Origin: Chloroflexota bacterium
Lineage (GTDB): Bacteria > Chloroflexota > Anaerolineae > Aggregatilineales > Phototrophicaceae
DNA length: 54,089 nucleotides
Assembly: GCA_026713245.1 (NCBI GenBank)
Contig: JAPOOU010000144.1
Location: 1-54,089, forward strand
Direction of reading: 5' to 3'
Below are positions 45,885 through 54,089 of this stretch, piece after piece. The notes beneath the pieces were generated by a model. The model was not told where the DNA came from and did not search any database. It saw only the letters and a program-made list of their open reading frames with translations. Position 1 is the stretch's first letter; each line of letters begins with the position of its first letter. Both the position numbers and the translations under genes were made by a program.

Positions 45885-46888
45885 TAACTGTTCGCCTCCC
45901 GCGGCAGCTTGGCGAAGAGATCGACGCCAAATTGCCGAAAGGTATCGATCATGTCGATCAGCACCCAATTCTCGCTGAGCAAATCTCCCTCGCGTCGCCA
46001 GAAATCCATTACGCGGAACTCAATGCGCGCGCCCGTGGGAGGGCGCCCAAGGTAATTGCCGCTGTGCGTGGCGATGACCTCGCGCCAGCCGGCGGTGGCG
46101 GCATAAATACCGTCGGCGAACATGGGCGATTCCCAGACGACTTGACGATCGGGAAAAGCGCGCAGCCAGGGCAACTGATGATTCTCTTCGAATTCATTCA
46201 GGTCGCGCGTGGCGCCGATGCCGGCGGGACCAAACCAGTGCATGTTGTCGTGCCAGTAGCGCGAGAATTGCATACTCTTCTTGTGCTCTTGGTCAAAACT
46301 GTTCATTCCCTGGAAGAGCATATCGTAGGCGATTTGGAAAGTCTTTGCCGATTCGGCGGGCGGCTGGTCAGCTAGCTGGACGCCGTCGGCGGCGCGCGGC
46401 GGCGGCACGAATCCGGCCAGGCCGAGACTCGGCGGAAGGGGATCGCAGCCGGCTTGCTGCATTACTTCAATCAGGTCATAAAGCGCGTAGGCCTTATTTA
46501 TCTTGCCAGCTTCAATCTGGTAAAATTCGCCAAAGCGGAGGTAAGTTTGCCGGTCATTTGGGGCGATGCCCAGCCATTCCCGCTCGAAGCGGCCGAACAG
46601 ATAGCCGCTGCTGGCGACCCAGTATTCAGCTTCGCACGTGCCTCCGAGCAAGATATCGACGCGACGCCGAAGGCCGGAAAAGCTCGCAAACAAGGGTCCC
46701 CAAAATGTCTGCCAAAGCGCGTCAATGCCCACCTGGGTATCGAAGGGGGCGCAGCCATGCCAGAGCACATCGTCCGCGAAATAATCATGCAGCGACGCGG
46801 ACGAATGGCGGAAGCGCTCGACCTGCGTTAAGAATTCATAAACAAGTCTTTTGTTCGCCAGGGTTTGCTGTCCCATATCGAAAGACAT
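45884..46888 (-). CDS. double NTF2/SnoaL-like protein, paralog 1
   Basis: Two NTF2-like halves; MHWFGPAGIGATRDLNEFEENHQLPWLRAFPDRQ. Confidence 0.72.
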   Translation of the reverse strand: MSFDMGQQTLANKRLVYEFLTQVERFRHSSASLHDYFADDVLWHGCAPFDTQVGIDALWQTFWGPLFASFSGLRRRVDILLGGTCEAEYWVASSGYLFGRFEREWLGIAPNDRQTYLRFGEFYQIEAGKINKAYALYDLIEVMQQAGCDPLPPSLGLAGFVPPPRAADGVQLADQPPAESAKTFQIAYDMLFQGMNSFDQEHKKSMQFSRYWHDNMHWFGPAGIGATRDLNEFEENHQLPWLRAFPDRQVVWESPMFADGIYAATAGWREVIATHSGNYLGRPPTGARIEFRVMDFWRREGDLLSENWVLIDMIDTFRQFGVDLFAKLPREANS

Positions 46889-47191
46889 CCTCCATTATGC
46901 ATTTAGAGCGCCGCCGCTCGCATTCGCGATAACTATGAGCAGGCGGGCGGGCGCGCCAAGATTCCAGGACATGGCTCTCGTGCCGGGCGCCGTACAAGTT
47001 AGCCAACCACCGAGGATACTGAGAGCTTAGAGGTTGTTCCAAAAAGCTGACGAGAAGTATATATCATCAATGATTGTCAGGCAGCGTAATAATCTCCGCG
47101 GACTGAGCGCACTTCAATGTCGTGGCGGAAAGGGCCAAGGCAGTCGTACCACAATCAGTATACGTCAAGTATCGCACAAGTCTGGCAAAAT

Positions 47192-47278
47192 GTAGCCGCT
47201 CGGCGACAGCGAAAAGGAATCCCGCGCTCACGCAAGATCGTTATCCTTCTTGTCGCAAAAGCGCCGCCGTTTCCGTAG
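47192..47278. repeat. intergenic repeat family C copy (degenerate)
   Basis: GTAGCCGCTCGGCGACAGCGAAA...CGCGCTCACGCAAGATCGTTA...TTGTCGCAAAAGCGCCGCCGTTT. Confidence 0.55.
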
Positions 47279-47589
47279 ATAGGGGCTTATGGTAGTTTGT
47301 GTCTGCGGTCAGTGTCTACGCGCCCGACGCGACCCTCACTGTCCTCGGGGATTAATCGCCAATAATCTGAAATGCCCCCGCGGACCGCGGAATTTGCAAT
47401 TGCCGCCACAACATGTTAAGGTATTGCACTTGTCGAAAACGTTTTCGAGTCGGGCCGTTTCGACACGCGCTGCCCCCCGTATCACGTCTTCGAACTCATT
47501 CATTCAAAGAGCGCAGCGTAAGGCCGTCAGACTCTCAATATTGCAGCAATTTCGAACAAACAGATGCAAAAGATAATTCAGGTGAGCAA

Positions 47590-48705
47590 ATGGCAGAAGA
47601 CAAGCGAGCTTCAAAGAAATTGGATGTGAAGAATATCTGCGACGAGGAGCAAAAGCGGATTACCTTGCCGAAGCTGGTTGACATTCAGTTTATGGACGAT
47701 GCGGACGGCGGGTCGGCGCAGCCAATGGAGGGTTACAACCCGCGTTACAAAAACATCGTCGATTATATTATCGGCGTCACGCATGAGATTTGGGAAGAGC
47801 ATGGCATCGGCAAACTGTATGAGTATTACGCCAATACGGTTAAAATGCATACGGCGAACGGATTGAAGTTTGGGCGCGAGGCGGTCATCGCAGCCACTAT
47901 CGAATCGCAGGCCTCCTTCCCCGATCGACGTCTGTTTGGCGAAGAAGTGATCTGGAGCGGCAACAATGTCGATGGTTTTTATACGTCGCACCGGCTGCGG
48001 CATGAGGGAACCAATCGAGGCTGGACGCCATATGGTCCGCCAACGGGCAAACGCGTCAGTTATCGCGCCATCGCCGATTGTGTCTGCGTACAAAATATGA
48101 TGGTGGAAGAGTGGATCTCGCGCGATGAGTTGACGCTGATCATGCAGTTGGGCTTGGATCCGCTGCCGACCGCCAAAGAGATGGTAGCCAAGGAAAAGGA
48201 CAGTGACCTGCAATTGCGCGTCCCCGGCGATATCGACCATCGGGTTGGGCAGCTTCCGCCGGAACCCTGGCCCGAAGCGCAATCCGAGCACTTTGATCCG
48301 GAAGACTTCATCGGCCGGATGATGCATGAGATTTGGAATTGGCGAATGCTCAATAAGGCGCGCGAATATTATCATGAGAACTTCGTCTTTGACGGCCCGT
48401 CGGGGCGCTCGTTCAAGGGCATTGGCGAATTTCAGACTTACGCGCTGTCGCTGCTCTCCCCATTCCCCGATCTTTCAATTCACCTCGATCACTTCTGCCA
48501 TGTCGGGGATGAACGCGCCGGTTACCGCGTGGCCACGCGCTGGTTGATGCGCGGGACGCACACAGGTTACGGCGTATATGGCGAGCCGACGGGCAATCCG
48601 ATCCGGCTGATGGGTTTCAGTCACCATGTGATCAGGGACGGCCGCATTGAAAGCGAGTCGACCGTGTTTGACGAATTCGTCTTGCTCAAGCAGATCGTCG
48701 CTTGA
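47590..48705 (+). CDS. double NTF2/SnoaL-like protein, paralog 2
   Basis: FVFDGPSGRSFKGIGEFQTYALSLLSPFPDLSIHLDHFCHVGDERAGYRVATRWLMRGTHTGYGVYGEPTGNPIRLMGFS; start placed at 47590. Confidence 0.75.
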   Translation: MAEDKRASKKLDVKNICDEEQKRITLPKLVDIQFMDDADGGSAQPMEGYNPRYKNIVDYIIGVTHEIWEEHGIGKLYEYYANTVKMHTANGLKFGREAVIAATIESQASFPDRRLFGEEVIWSGNNVDGFYTSHRLRHEGTNRGWTPYGPPTGKRVSYRAIADCVCVQNMMVEEWISRDELTLIMQLGLDPLPTAKEMVAKEKDSDLQLRVPGDIDHRVGQLPPEPWPEAQSEHFDPEDFIGRMMHEIWNWRMLNKAREYYHENFVFDGPSGRSFKGIGEFQTYALSLLSPFPDLSIHLDHFCHVGDERAGYRVATRWLMRGTHTGYGVYGEPTGNPIRLMGFSHHVIRDGRIESESTVFDEFVLLKQIVA

Positions 48706-48928
48706 GCCGGGTTTAGGAATCCTTCGCCTCCCGGTCCCCCGTCCCTCATCTCCAAGGCGAGCATCACTGGGAAAAAGGGAGAGCGAATAGCGCGGCGTAT
48801 AGGCGAGTGTTCACCAAGGCGGGCGACTCGCAGGGTCGCGTAGGTCGCGTAAACACAGACCGCAGACACCGAAAGTCTGTAGTTCCTACCTGTTTCGATT
48901 TGGCCATTAGCTAGATGGACGAGCGGCA

Positions 48929-50047
48929 ATGACACCTGCGACGGATAAGTATTTCACCACGTCGTTTCAATACAGTCCGGTTGACCAGGCGCAAAACATC
49001 ACCAATAAGCGCCGCGTGATCGATATCACGCGCGCGCTGAGCGAAGCGCCGCTTGCTGACCTGCCGGAAGTCGCGCGGGGCGGATACGAGCGAGACGTCT
49101 CGCTCAATGTGACGCACCCGATTAATGAACTGACGGGAATTGCCGCCGGCCTGCAAGGGTTGTGGCTGCCGCTGCGGCGATCCCTGCCGGATATGGAGCG
49201 GCGCGATCACTTCGTGGCGGGCGGGCGCTACCGCGACGCGGACTGGATCGCTTGTATGGGCCACTTCATGGGCAATTTCGAGCGCGATCTGCTGGGCATA
49301 CCGGCCACGCGCGGCGTAGTCTGCCTGCGATATTGCGAGGGGCACGAACTGCGCGATGGCAAGATCGCCACCAGTTATATCTTCATCGACTTCCTGGATT
49401 TGATGCGGCAAGCCGGTTACGTACCGATCGCGCCCAGTCTGGGCAGCGAGATGCGCTGGATGCCGCCGCAAACGCTTGATGGCGTTATCTTAAGTCCGCA
49501 AGACGAAGCTCGCTCCAGGAAGACCATCGAGACCATTCTCAAGATGCACGCTGCCCTGGGCTATTACAGCGGCAAGCCGCCGACGCGCGCCGTGCTCGAC
49601 GAAATGGAACAGGTCAAGCACTGGCACAAGAATTTCATGTGGTATGGACCGTCGGGCATCGGCAGCACTCGCGGCTTGAAAGGTTTCGAAGACTATCATC
49701 AGATTCCTTTTCTGGTGGCTTTTCCCGACCGAGGCGGATCCGAACAGGGGCATTTTATACGCATTGGCGACGGTTATTTCGCTGTGACCGGCGGCTGGGG
49801 TTATCTGCGGGCGACACACACCGGCGGCGAATTATTCGGCGTCCCGCCGACCGGGACCCCGCTCAAAATGCGCGTGATGGACTTTTATCGCTGCGACGAC
49901 GAAACCATTGTGGAAAACTGGGTTCCCATCGATGTGCCGCATATACTGCTGCAGATGGGCGTTGATGTCTTCGGGCGCATGCGGCATCAGTTCCGCCAGC
50001 ACCAAGCTATCAGCGCCAGCGAATGGCTGGTCAATTCAGAAGGCTGA
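48929..50047 (+). CDS. double NTF2/SnoaL-like protein, paralog 3
   Basis: FMWYGPSGIGSTRGLKGFEDYHQIPFLVAFPDR...GGWGYLRATHTGGELFGVPPTGTPLKMRVMDFYRCDDETIVENWVPIDVPHIL. Confidence 0.75.
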   Translation: MTPATDKYFTTSFQYSPVDQAQNITNKRRVIDITRALSEAPLADLPEVARGGYERDVSLNVTHPINELTGIAAGLQGLWLPLRRSLPDMERRDHFVAGGRYRDADWIACMGHFMGNFERDLLGIPATRGVVCLRYCEGHELRDGKIATSYIFIDFLDLMRQAGYVPIAPSLGSEMRWMPPQTLDGVILSPQDEARSRKTIETILKMHAALGYYSGKPPTRAVLDEMEQVKHWHKNFMWYGPSGIGSTRGLKGFEDYHQIPFLVAFPDRGGSEQGHFIRIGDGYFAVTGGWGYLRATHTGGELFGVPPTGTPLKMRVMDFYRCDDETIVENWVPIDVPHILLQMGVDVFGRMRHQFRQHQAISASEWLVNSEG

Positions 50048-50109
50048 GTCCCGGCCGACGCAGCCTCCGAGTTGGGCGGACGCAAGCCCGGAACGGTAGC
50101 CAGACGAAA

Positions 50110-51126
50110 ATGTCGATTCACAACCGAAACAAGGAATTCATCGGGAGGCTGCGCGCCGCGCTCTACGATATTGACGCGCGCAACCTGCAGCGGCAGTTGC
50201 GAGAGCTTTTCGCCGCCGACTGCAAAGCGCGCCTCGCGCACCCGCTTGAATCTCTGCATGGCGTCGACGCGCTCTATGAAAGGGCCTATCTGCCGCTGCT
50301 AAATGCCGCGCCCGATCTGGAGCGGCGCGATTTCATCGTCATGGCCGGCGCGACCCGGGGACAGAATTGGGTCGGCTGCGCCGGGCATTATGTGGGTGTC
50401 TTTGAGCAGTCCTGGTTGGATATCCCCCCGACCAAGCACTTGATGGCGATGCGCTATCACGAATTCTTTCGCATCGAGGACGAGCGGATCGTAGAATTGC
50501 AGGCGCTATGGGATATCCCGCAGGTGATGATGGCGGCGGGCGCCTGGCCGCTGGCGCCGAGCCTGGCTGTCGAGTGGATTGTGCCCGGGCCGGCGACGAC
50601 TGACGGCATCATCACGAGCGACTATGACGAGGCGGGATCGGCGGTTAGCGTACGGCTGGTCGGCGATATGCTGAGCGCGCTCGGGAATTCGCCCCAAGGT
50701 GAAGCCGCCATGGCGCTCGACCGTTACTGGCATCCCAAGATGATGTGGTATGGACCGGCGGGCATCGGTTCCATGCGGCGGATTTCGGGTTTCCGCCACT
50801 GGCACCAGATCCCCTTCTTGAAGGCGATGCCGGACCGCGCGGCTCTGATGGACAAGGGCATCTTCTTCGGCGACGCCGCGTATGTCGGCTTCACGGCTTT
50901 TCCCGGCATGACCATGACCATCAGCGGCGACGGCTGGCTGGGAATCGCGCCTTCCAAGCAAGCGATCACCATGCGCAGCTTGGATTTCTGGCGCTGTGAG
51001 AAGGGCATGATCCGCGAGAACTGGGTCTTGGTCGATCTGCTGGATGTCTATCATCAGCTTGGCGTCGATGTCTTCGAGCGCATGCGGGAGTTGACGGCCG
51101 CGCGGCGCCCGGATTTTGCGATCTGA
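50110..51126 (+). CDS. double NTF2/SnoaL-like protein, paralog 4
   Basis: MMWYGPAGIGSMRRISGFRHWHQIPFLKAMPDRA...MRSLDFWRCEKGMIRENWVLVDLLDVYHQL; start placed at 50110. Confidence 0.75.
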   Translation: MSIHNRNKEFIGRLRAALYDIDARNLQRQLRELFAADCKARLAHPLESLHGVDALYERAYLPLLNAAPDLERRDFIVMAGATRGQNWVGCAGHYVGVFEQSWLDIPPTKHLMAMRYHEFFRIEDERIVELQALWDIPQVMMAAGAWPLAPSLAVEWIVPGPATTDGIITSDYDEAGSAVSVRLVGDMLSALGNSPQGEAAMALDRYWHPKMMWYGPAGIGSMRRISGFRHWHQIPFLKAMPDRAALMDKGIFFGDAAYVGFTAFPGMTMTISGDGWLGIAPSKQAITMRSLDFWRCEKGMIRENWVLVDLLDVYHQLGVDVFERMRELTAARRPDFAI

Positions 51127-51136
51127 TGATACCCAA

Positions 51137-51688
51137 CTATTGAGGTTGCGCGTCCCCCGGCAGATTCGCGATCAGCGGATTGTTGCGATCGCGAATTGAC
51201 AAGTGCGGTTCTTTGACGCCCCAGTCGATGCCGACCTGCGGATCGTCCCAGGCGATGCCGTATTCGTCCCCGCCACCATCATAATAATTGTTAACGATGT
51301 ACATGAGCGTGCAGTCGGTCAGCGCGGCGAAACCGTGGGCCACGCCTTCGGGGATGAATATGCCTAGTGGATTGTCTTCGCCGATGTCGATGGTCGCGGA
51401 TGCCAGGTAGGTCGGCGAGGACAGGCGCAGATCCACCAAGCCCACGCGGATACGTCCTCTGGTAGCGTACCAATAGTCAACCTGTTTGAAGTGGTAATGC
51501 AAGCCGCGCAAGACGCCGGCCTTGCTGTCGCTGCGGTTGTTCTGCAGGCGATCCCAGTTGACGCCCGGGAACCACTCAACGCGGAAGGTCTCCATGAAGC
51601 GCCCGCGTTCGTCGCCGAAAGCGTTTAGCGCTACGGTCATGACGTCGCGGATGGGCTCGAATGGTTGGGTGGGAGAAACTGGCACCAA
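51137..51688 (-). CDS. dTDP-4-dehydrorhamnose 3,5-epimerase family protein
   Basis: DERGRFMETFRVEWFPGVNWDRLQNNRSDSKAGVLRGLHYHFKQVDYWYATRGRIRVGLVDLR...PLGIFIPEGVAHGFAALTDCTLMYIVNNYYD. Confidence 0.88.
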   Translation of the reverse strand: MVPVSPTQPFEPIRDVMTVALNAFGDERGRFMETFRVEWFPGVNWDRLQNNRSDSKAGVLRGLHYHFKQVDYWYATRGRIRVGLVDLRLSSPTYLASATIDIGEDNPLGIFIPEGVAHGFAALTDCTLMYIVNNYYDGGGDEYGIAWDDPQVGIDWGVKEPHLSIRDRNNPLIANLPGDAQPQ

Positions 51689-51762
51689 GTGTCCTTTTCA
51701 CATTGTCCGATTCGCATTGTAACCAGAAACAGTTGATCGCGCTTTAAGGTCTTACGCAGGAA

Positions 51763-53643
51763 TCAAGATAACGCCTTTGCCGCAAAGCGCAGCATCAATT
51801 CTTGATGTTCGATGTTTTGCTCGATAGCGCGGGAGCCGTGGCCGGCGTCGAACCAGTGAACGTCGATAGACTTGCCCAGGTCCTTCAGTTTTTGCTCGAA
51901 GACTTTCATCTGTCTCGCCGGGCAGCGCGTATCGTTGGCGCCTTGAATCACAAGCAGATCGGCTTGGAAGTTCCGCGCATAAGTGATCGGGGAGGACTTC
52001 TTGTGCGCTTCCGGCTTGTCCTCCGGCGTGCCGCCAAACATACTGCGCTGATAGCCGCGCAGGGTACCGGCCTGATCTTCGTACATCAGGGTCCAGTCGG
52101 CGATGGCCACCATCGCCATGCCGCCCGCCCAGAGATCAGGTCGTTTACCCAGGGAGAGCAAGGTCAAGTACCCGCCATATGAAGCGCCGGTCTTTAGGAA
52201 CGCGCCGGGATCGGCGATGCCATTGGCGATCAGCCAGTTGACGCCGGCCGCGATGTCCTCAACTTCAAGTTCACCCAGATTGCCGTCGATGGCGTGCTGG
52301 AAGTCGTAGCCGAAGGTGGTGGAGCCGCGAAAGTTGGGGCTGAAAAAGGCGAAGCCGTGATCAAGCCAGGATTGGGCCTCCGGCGACCAGGCATTGGTCC
52401 GCACGGCGGTGGGACCGCCATGGGTATGCACGATGGTAGGGAACGGACCTTCGCCGGGCGGCGTCGCCAGCCAGGCTTGAATCGGCGTCCCGTCGCCGGA
52501 GCGGTATGTGACCGAGCGCCAGGGAATACTCTCGGGCAAGTCCGACTTGAGATCAATTACATCGCGCAGATAGTCTCCGGTCGCCCCGTCGATTTCAATC
52601 AAGCCTGATGGGCTCGCGGCATCGCTCCAGTGCAGGAAAACATTGCCGTTTTGCGCGAAATAGCCGGCGGCGCCCCCCGAGCCGGGCGGCACGTTCAGCG
52701 GGTTCACTCGGTCCTGCGCGATGTCGTAGATAAAGAGCGTATGCAGCGCCTGATGCACTTGATGTAGCAGCAGACGCGCGCCGTCGGGCGACCAGTCCCA
52801 GACTGTCACATCGCCCCCGAAGCGCTCGGACTGGATATCAAGCCGTTGACCGCTACGCGGGTCCCAGATAAAGGGTCGGTGGAAGCCGCTCGCGTTGGAA
52901 GAACCGGCGAAGCGCATATCCGCCGCCAGGGGAGAAAACCGCGCCGGTAGGATGCCGCTGCCGGCGCCGTCCCAGAGTTCAGCGATGACTTCGCCGCTGG
53001 CGATATCGTAAGCCGCCAGCGCCAATTCGGCCACGCCGGTCTTTTCGGTCGAGGCGATGATGGCGATCTCGGCATCGTGTGAAAGGAAGGGACCGGCGGA
53101 CAGTGAACTCGTCCGATAGCTGAAGATCGGCTCGCCGACCGGCGGATTATTGTAGAGGAGAATCTGGAAGCCGTCTTTCGCGGCAGCGGTAAAACCAAGC
53201 GCGCTGCCGGACGCGCTCAAGCTGAAAAAATGCGAAGCATAGGCGGGCAGGTCCGCTGTGATGTCTACAGCTGCGCCACCGGTGAAAGGGATGCGAACAT
53301 AGTGCCCGATCTCGTCGCCCCCATTGTCTTGCAGGAAATAGACGCTGTCGCCGTTATTTGAGATATGACCGCTAACAATGCCGGCAGGCTCATCGGTCAA
53401 CTGCCTCAGGTCGTTGTTTACTGTGTCCCAGGCGTAAAGTTGATAAACACCGTCTTTGTTGCAGCAGAGCAAGCCGCGTTCAGGGTTGTTCGCGGCGATT
53501 TTGGTCCAGGCGATGCCGGGCGCGCGGTAACGTTTTTTCCAGGGCGCGTCGTCGCTCAGGTTCAGTTCAATTGTCACAAGCAGGACCCTTCGGACTCTCC
53601 ATAGTTTCGGCATCATCATAGACGGCGGACGCCGCCGGCGCAA
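51763..53643 (-). CDS. S9-family prolyl oligopeptidase-like peptidase
   Basis: C-terminal IVHTHGGPTAVRTNAWSPEAQSWLDHGFAFFSPNFRGSTTFG...TGASYGGYLTLLSLGKRPDLWAGG...VIQGANDTRCPARQM...DAGHG; true start probably downstream of 53643. Confidence 0.88.
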   Translation of the reverse strand: MRRRRPPSMMMPKLWRVRRVLLVTIELNLSDDAPWKKRYRAPGIAWTKIAANNPERGLLCCNKDGVYQLYAWDTVNNDLRQLTDEPAGIVSGHISNNGDSVYFLQDNGGDEIGHYVRIPFTGGAAVDITADLPAYASHFFSLSASGSALGFTAAAKDGFQILLYNNPPVGEPIFSYRTSSLSAGPFLSHDAEIAIIASTEKTGVAELALAAYDIASGEVIAELWDGAGSGILPARFSPLAADMRFAGSSNASGFHRPFIWDPRSGQRLDIQSERFGGDVTVWDWSPDGARLLLHQVHQALHTLFIYDIAQDRVNPLNVPPGSGGAAGYFAQNGNVFLHWSDAASPSGLIEIDGATGDYLRDVIDLKSDLPESIPWRSVTYRSGDGTPIQAWLATPPGEGPFPTIVHTHGGPTAVRTNAWSPEAQSWLDHGFAFFSPNFRGSTTFGYDFQHAIDGNLGELEVEDIAAGVNWLIANGIADPGAFLKTGASYGGYLTLLSLGKRPDLWAGGMAMVAIADWTLMYEDQAGTLRGYQRSMFGGTPEDKPEAHKKSSPITYARNFQADLLVIQGANDTRCPARQMKVFEQKLKDLGKSIDVHWFDAGHGSRAIEQNIEHQELMLRFAAKALS

Positions 53644-53852
53644 GGCGAGCTATGCGCGGGGAAAGTTCACTCCCTGTAGCGGTCCTATAAATCTGGACAC
53701 ATTTTCCCCAGAATTTTGGGTGGGTTTTGGTTTGTGGGAGGAAAATGCTGGACAGGACCAGCGTGCTTGCAAGAGAGCAGGCAAGCGACTGACGGCAGGC
53801 GGCATACCCGCCGGGCTTACTGTGGCAGGTCTGGTTTGATTTGTGTTTGAAC

Positions 53853-53904
53853 TTTGTCCGACTTTGTCCGTTTTGCGGACAAAGAAAACTTTTTTTCGGA
53901 CAAA
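53853..53904. repeat. duplicated inverted repeat: TTTGTCCG x2 followed by CGGACAAA x2
   Basis: TTTGTCCG at 53853-53860 and 53863-53870; CGGACAAA at 53876-53883 and 53897-53904. Confidence 0.7.
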
Positions 53905-54089
53905 GCGCCAGTCGCCTTGGCAGATCGGGCTGCTTGCGCAGTCCTTGTGGCATGAGACGAGCAGCTTCAAGCGCGACCCGGCTTGATATTGGCACAGAGC
54001 CGCCCGGCGCGTAACTGGCGGAAAGATTTGACAGGCTCAGGCAAAATAGTAAGCCAGCTTGTGGCATGAGCGCCGCGGTAAACATAAAC

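Noticed and set aside
53567-54085. 172 aa minus-strand ORF at the window end
   Set aside because: Covers repeat-rich intergenic DNA and shows no recognisable domain.
1-54089. tRNA or rRNA genes
   Set aside because: No convincing T-arm GGTTCGAAT-type motif or rRNA signature noticed by eye; absence not proven without tRNAscan or Infernal.

Overview
This 54 kb bacterial chromosomal segment is probably from Chloroflexota; that guess rests on gene style only and has low confidence. It is mostly ordinary metabolism and informational genes. They include dprA, lexA with an SOS box, a homocysteine methyltransferase/MTHFR fusion, a DUF4032/ParB-like protein, metG, a MocR-type regulator, and a carbohydrate ABC transporter locus with an FGGY kinase and a Gfo/Idh/MocA oxidoreductase. 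Also present are a BMP-family binding protein, a RelE-like toxin-antitoxin pair and an S9 peptidase. The most notable observations are these. (1) A class I SAM-methyltransferase reading frame (38857-39588) is interrupted only by two adjacent in-frame UGA codons, followed at a suitable distance by a perfect hairpin with a GGUCC-type apex, making it a candidate tandem Sec-Sec (UU) selenoprotein. (2) The metG leader has a strong promoter, an intrinsic terminator and a perfectly complementary upstream antiterminator segment, making it a candidate transcription-attenuation RNA or riboswitch. (3) Four tandem paralogous GT-C-like membrane proteins have a thiolase 5'-end relic stranded between copies 3 and 4. 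(4) A family of four double NTF2/SnoaL-like proteins clusters next to a sarcosine/tryptophan-oxidase-like flavoenzyme. (5) Several intergenic repeat families occur, including REP-like hairpins with covarying stems. No tRNA, rRNA or CRISPR array was recognised by eye. All calls come from reading the sequence; no searches were run.
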